A stretch of DNA of 8,985 nucleotides, from the NCBI GenBank assembly GCA_030634505.1, contig DAOWAQ010000062.1:1-8985 (forward strand). Direction: 5' to 3'. Position 1 is the first letter of the stretch, and each line of letters opens with the position of its first letter. This DNA comes from Calditrichia bacterium (lineage in GTDB: Bacteria > Calditrichota > Calditrichia > JAJRVZ01). Made by a program: the position numbers and the translations under genes. The notes below the pieces were generated by a model. It did no database searches, was not told the origin of the DNA, and saw nothing but the letters and a program-made list of their open reading frames with translations. This document shows positions 6,726-8,985 of this stretch, piece after piece.

Positions 6726-7541
6726 ATTAATTTCAAGAATAAAAATATTTTCATTTTTAGTATAATTTCTCTTGTATTATTTATCTCTTCCTGTGGAACA
6801 ATGCGCAACGGTCGCTCTTGGGGAGAGGATGTGAATTTGTTACCGGGTTGGGAGAAAATTCAAAAAGCTGCGGTTAATGCTGTAACAGCTCCTGAAACCT
6901 GGGTACCGCTCAGTAGTGCATTTATAATTCATGTGACAAATAATGATTATAAAATTGCCAATTGGGCCACACATAAAAATCCCATATTTGGCTCGCAAAA
7001 TAATGCTGACCGATTCACTGATTATTTTTTATATGTTTCACGAATGGCATATTATTCTACTTTAATTCTAACTCCGGGAGGAGATAATTTTGATCATTGG
7101 ATGTTTTCTAAGATCAAAGGGGCTGCAATTGGATTGGCTTCAACTCAAATAAACGAAAAAAGTGTTAGTTTCATTAAGCGTGAAGGTGTACGAGTCAGAC
7201 CTGATAGAACTGATTATTTAAGTTTCCCGTCCGGACATGTATCAAAAGTGGCAGTCCATAACATGCTTACACTTAGAAACCTGGAAAATTCAAATTTTTG
7301 TGACTGTACGAGAACAGGTTTGCATGTCGGCATTTCAACGCTAACATTGGCAACAGCCTGGTCAAGAATTGAAGCAAACCGCCATTATCCAACTGATGTA
7401 TTATTAGGCGCTGCCATAGGAAATTTTATTGGTACTTTTATTCATGATGCATTTATTGGAATTGAACATAATCATGACATCGATTTTAATGTGTCCTCCA
7501 TGGAAAATAGCCTTACAATGAATTTACTGATTAGATTTTAA
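6726..7541 (+). CDS. PAP2-family acid phosphatase lipoprotein, probable ATT start
   Basis: All three PAP2 motifs are intact (numbering from ATT 6726): K151-REGVRV-RP, PSGH171 and SR214-x5-H220-xxx-D224, so it should be an active vanadium-haloperoxidase-type phosphatase. Family substrates include phosphatidic acid, prenyl pyrophosphates and lipid A phosphates. The first ATG in frame is 6801. The frame stays open upstream to TGA 6714, and codons 6726-6800 encode NFKNKNIFIF, a hydrophobic core and the lipobox I-S-S-C23. Only a non-standard start, best ATT 6726 with GAGG 7 nt upstream, supplies this signal peptide. Starting at 6801 would remove the lipobox Cys by three codons. There are no long membrane helices as in integral PAP2 enzymes, consistent with a lipid-anchored periplasmic form. 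The C-terminus (MNLLIRF) ends in Phe like an outer-membrane strand. An alternative is that the ATG was lost by mutation or sequencing error. Confidence 0.85.
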   Translation: MNFKNKNIFIFSIISLVLFISSCGTMRNGRSWGEDVNLLPGWEKIQKAAVNAVTAPETWVPLSSAFIIHVTNNDYKIANWATHKNPIFGSQNNADRFTDYFLYVSRMAYYSTLILTPGGDNFDHWMFSKIKGAAIGLASTQINEKSVSFIKREGVRVRPDRTDYLSFPSGHVSKVAVHNMLTLRNLENSNFCDCTRTGLHVGISTLTLATAWSRIEANRHYPTDVLLGAAIGNFIGTFIHDAFIGIEHNHDIDFNVSSMENSLTMNLLIRF

Positions 7542-7621
7542 TTGTGAATCGGAATAGAAAAAGTTTCTTCTCTAAATTAATTTATTCCAAAATTTAGCAA
7601 AATCAAAAGGTATAAAATATT

Positions 7622-8647
7622 ATGCATAAAATATTCTTTTTTTGTACAGTCTTATTGGCGCTTTTTGTTTCATCCATTTATTCACAGGATATTGAGTTCA
7701 GCGGTTGGGGAGCTACAGGAATCAAAATATATGATAGAAATGTTTTACTTGGCTACAGCCAGGAAATGTACTACGAAGGGAAATTGCAAGCAGAGATTGA
7801 ATACAATGATAACATTGAAGCACAGTTGGATTTTCGGGGAAATTCTGTTGATAATTCTCTTGAATTTCGGGAGTTTTCAGTGAAATTTGACTATGCTGAA
7901 AAACTTCGATGGAAAGTTGGTAACATAAAAAAACCATTCGGATACGAACTGTCTGTAAACCGCGAACATTTGATTTCAGTAGATAGAAGCATTGTCAATA
8001 AAAGAATTTCAGAAATTGGGTATGGTGGCAGAAGTGTGAGTATAATGGCTTATTACAAATATTCCCAAAAAAGAGAAGAATACCCTTACTCCTATTTTAT
8101 CTCAGTTTTTAAAGACAATTCGTTAACTTCCGGCGTGGTTACCAGAGGAATTTATCATGCCGGGAATAATAGTTATGGTATAAGTTATATGTTTCAAAAC
8201 CGGGGTGGTGTTAATGCTGTAAGTACCCACGGTTTTGCTGCAGACTTTTTAGTTAAAAAGAAAGATTATAGTACCAGTGTTGAAGTATTTTTTGTGCAGG
8301 ATCCTGTTGAGGGCAAAATAAGAGAAGCCTATGAAAAGGAGAATATTACAAATATAAATGAATCTGTATTTACTGCAGGAGCGAAAATTTTAACATCTTT
8401 GGAATACAAGACCGATGCAGAGGTTATCTCAAAAATTGAACCATTTGTTTTAGCAAGTTTTTTGATACCGGAAATGGAAGAAACTGACAATCATGTAATT
8501 CAGACTGTAATAGGCGCCAATTTTTATTTTAACAAAAAAATCAGGTTACGTTTTAACGGAGACTTAGTGTTGACAAAGAATGAATTAAATGATGATTATA
8601 TCACGGATGAATCTCGAGTTATACTTGAGATGCAGGTAAGGTTTTAA
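7622..8647 (+). CDS. Outer-membrane porin, phosphate-selective O/P-like
   Basis: This is a 341-residue protein. A signal peptide (1-21, cut after IYS, next Q22) is followed by alternating hydrophobic/polar strands throughout and a terminal strand ending in MQVRF. The C-terminal Phe is the usual signal for outer-membrane insertion by the BAM complex. WKVGNIKKPFGYE (97-109) closely resembles the 'VGqfKvPFG' turn shared by phosphate-selective porin O/P proteins, which usually run somewhat longer. It probably forms a diffusion channel for anions or phosphate, but specificity cannot be read from the sequence. ATG 7622 has AAAAGG 11 nt upstream, a loose but usable site. The gene lies 80 bp after the PAP2 gene and directly abuts the CotH gene, so porin and CotH lipoprotein are probably translated together. 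Confidence 0.72.
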   Translation: MHKIFFFCTVLLALFVSSIYSQDIEFSGWGATGIKIYDRNVLLGYSQEMYYEGKLQAEIEYNDNIEAQLDFRGNSVDNSLEFREFSVKFDYAEKLRWKVGNIKKPFGYELSVNREHLISVDRSIVNKRISEIGYGGRSVSIMAYYKYSQKREEYPYSYFISVFKDNSLTSGVVTRGIYHAGNNSYGISYMFQNRGGVNAVSTHGFAADFLVKKKDYSTSVEVFFVQDPVEGKIREAYEKENITNINESVFTAGAKILTSLEYKTDAEVISKIEPFVLASFLIPEMEETDNHVIQTVIGANFYFNKKIRLRFNGDLVLTKNELNDDYITDESRVILEMQVRF

Positions 8648-8985
8648 ATGAAATTCACAAAAAAAATCACTTGGTGTGGTTTACTTTTTTGCAATCTGTT
8701 TATTTTATACGGCTGTGATAAAGATGGTTTGCTCAATCCTTCTGATGCCTTAACCCAGGTACCGGTACTGGATTTTTACGTCGATTATGATGCTTACTTA
8801 AACCTCCTGGCAAATAAAACACAAAACTACGCTATTCCTGCAAATATTTTTTTTAAAGATAATATGCTTCATGGTTCTATGCGTGCTTCGGGTGCAGGAT
8901 CTCGTTATTTTCCGCGATGGTCATATCGTATAAAGCTTAATGAATTCGAATATATTGATAAGTATAATACATTTAATCTGAGTGC
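8648..8985 (+). CDS. CotH-kinase-family lipoprotein (partial, C-terminus off the right edge)
   Basis: Only the first 112 codons are visible. ATG 8648 immediately follows the porin stop (TAAATG) with AAGG 6 nt upstream, so translation is probably coupled. The N-terminus is a lipoprotein signal peptide with lipobox L20-Y-G-C23, followed by DKDG. After the anchor, FYVDYDAYLNLL and then R79-ASGAGSRYFPRWSYRIKL match the opening of CotH domains, where an R-G-x-S-S-x-x-F-P-K-K-S-Y motif is typical. CotH proteins are atypical protein kinases, first described on Bacillus spore coats. Many Gram-negative members are secreted or anchored, with unknown substrates. The ATP-binding and catalytic residues lie outside the window, so activity cannot be assessed. 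In other bacteria CotH genes often neighbour VTC-type polyphosphate polymerases. Here the upstream polyphosphate enzyme is PPK1 instead. Confidence 0.78.
   Translation, partial: MKFTKKITWCGLLFCNLFILYGCDKDGLLNPSDALTQVPVLDFYVDYDAYLNLLANKTQNYAIPANIFFKDNMLHGSMRASGAGSRYFPRWSYRIKLNEFEYIDKYNTFNLS

Noticed and set aside
6721..6765. TTG 6721 as the start of the PAP2 gene, with a frameshift
   Set aside because: It is out of frame with the phosphatase, hits a stop after 14 codons, and sits only 2 nt from GAGG.
7551..7590. GGAATA/TATTCC inverted repeat after the PAP2 gene as a terminator
   Set aside because: The arms are 6 bp and AT-rich, the loop is over 20 nt, and no U-run follows. It is too weak to call.

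Overview
This AT-rich window has the look of a Gram-negative bacterium of the Bacteroidota/FCB group, for example Bacteroidota, Ignavibacteriota, Calditrichota or a related uncultured lineage. The reasons are three lipoprotein signal peptides, a porin with an aromatic C-terminus, a DUF4412-type secreted protein, and two families I know mainly from Bacteroidota: the HD-PycTM protein and the DUF2652-SRPBCC protein. Several starts have clear purine-rich Shine-Dalgarno sites (GAAGGAG, AGGAAG, GAGG, AAGG), which is less typical of core Bacteroidota, so I would not fix the phylum from this window.

Left part (1-2762). A SurA/PrsA-type peptidyl-prolyl isomerase lipoprotein runs leftward off the edge. 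Across a 178-bp AT-rich divergent gap, a secreted methionine-rich DUF4412 protein starts rightward. Four bases after it comes an HD phosphohydrolase fused to a Pycsar-effector-type (PycTM/DUF5706) transmembrane domain.

Middle (2743-4077). A leftward gene encodes a class III nucleotidyl-cyclase-like DUF2652 domain joined to an SRPBCC lipid/ligand-binding domain. Its 3' end overlaps the HD-PycTM gene tail to tail by 20 bp. A cyclase-like protein next to a PycTM protein is the most intriguing arrangement in the window. It could be a nucleotide-signalling or Pycsar-like defence pair. Both families are also common apart from each other, and the cyclase-like site is divergent.

Right part (4078-8985). 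Five rightward genes form a run with a phosphate or phosphoryl-transfer theme: sixA (phosphohistidine phosphatase), ppk1 (polyphosphate kinase with all catalytic residues), a PAP2 acid-phosphatase lipoprotein, a porin that resembles the phosphate-selective O/P family, and a CotH-kinase-family lipoprotein cut by the right edge. The sixA-ppk1 gap is 20 bp and the porin-CotH junction is TAAATG. A sigma70-like promoter overlapped by an inverted repeat lies upstream of sixA. The PAP2 gene appears to start at a non-canonical ATT codon, because only that start supplies its lipoprotein signal peptide and lipobox.

I saw no rRNA, tRNA, CRISPR array, insertion sequence or prophage genes. There is no gene-free stretch over 300 bp.
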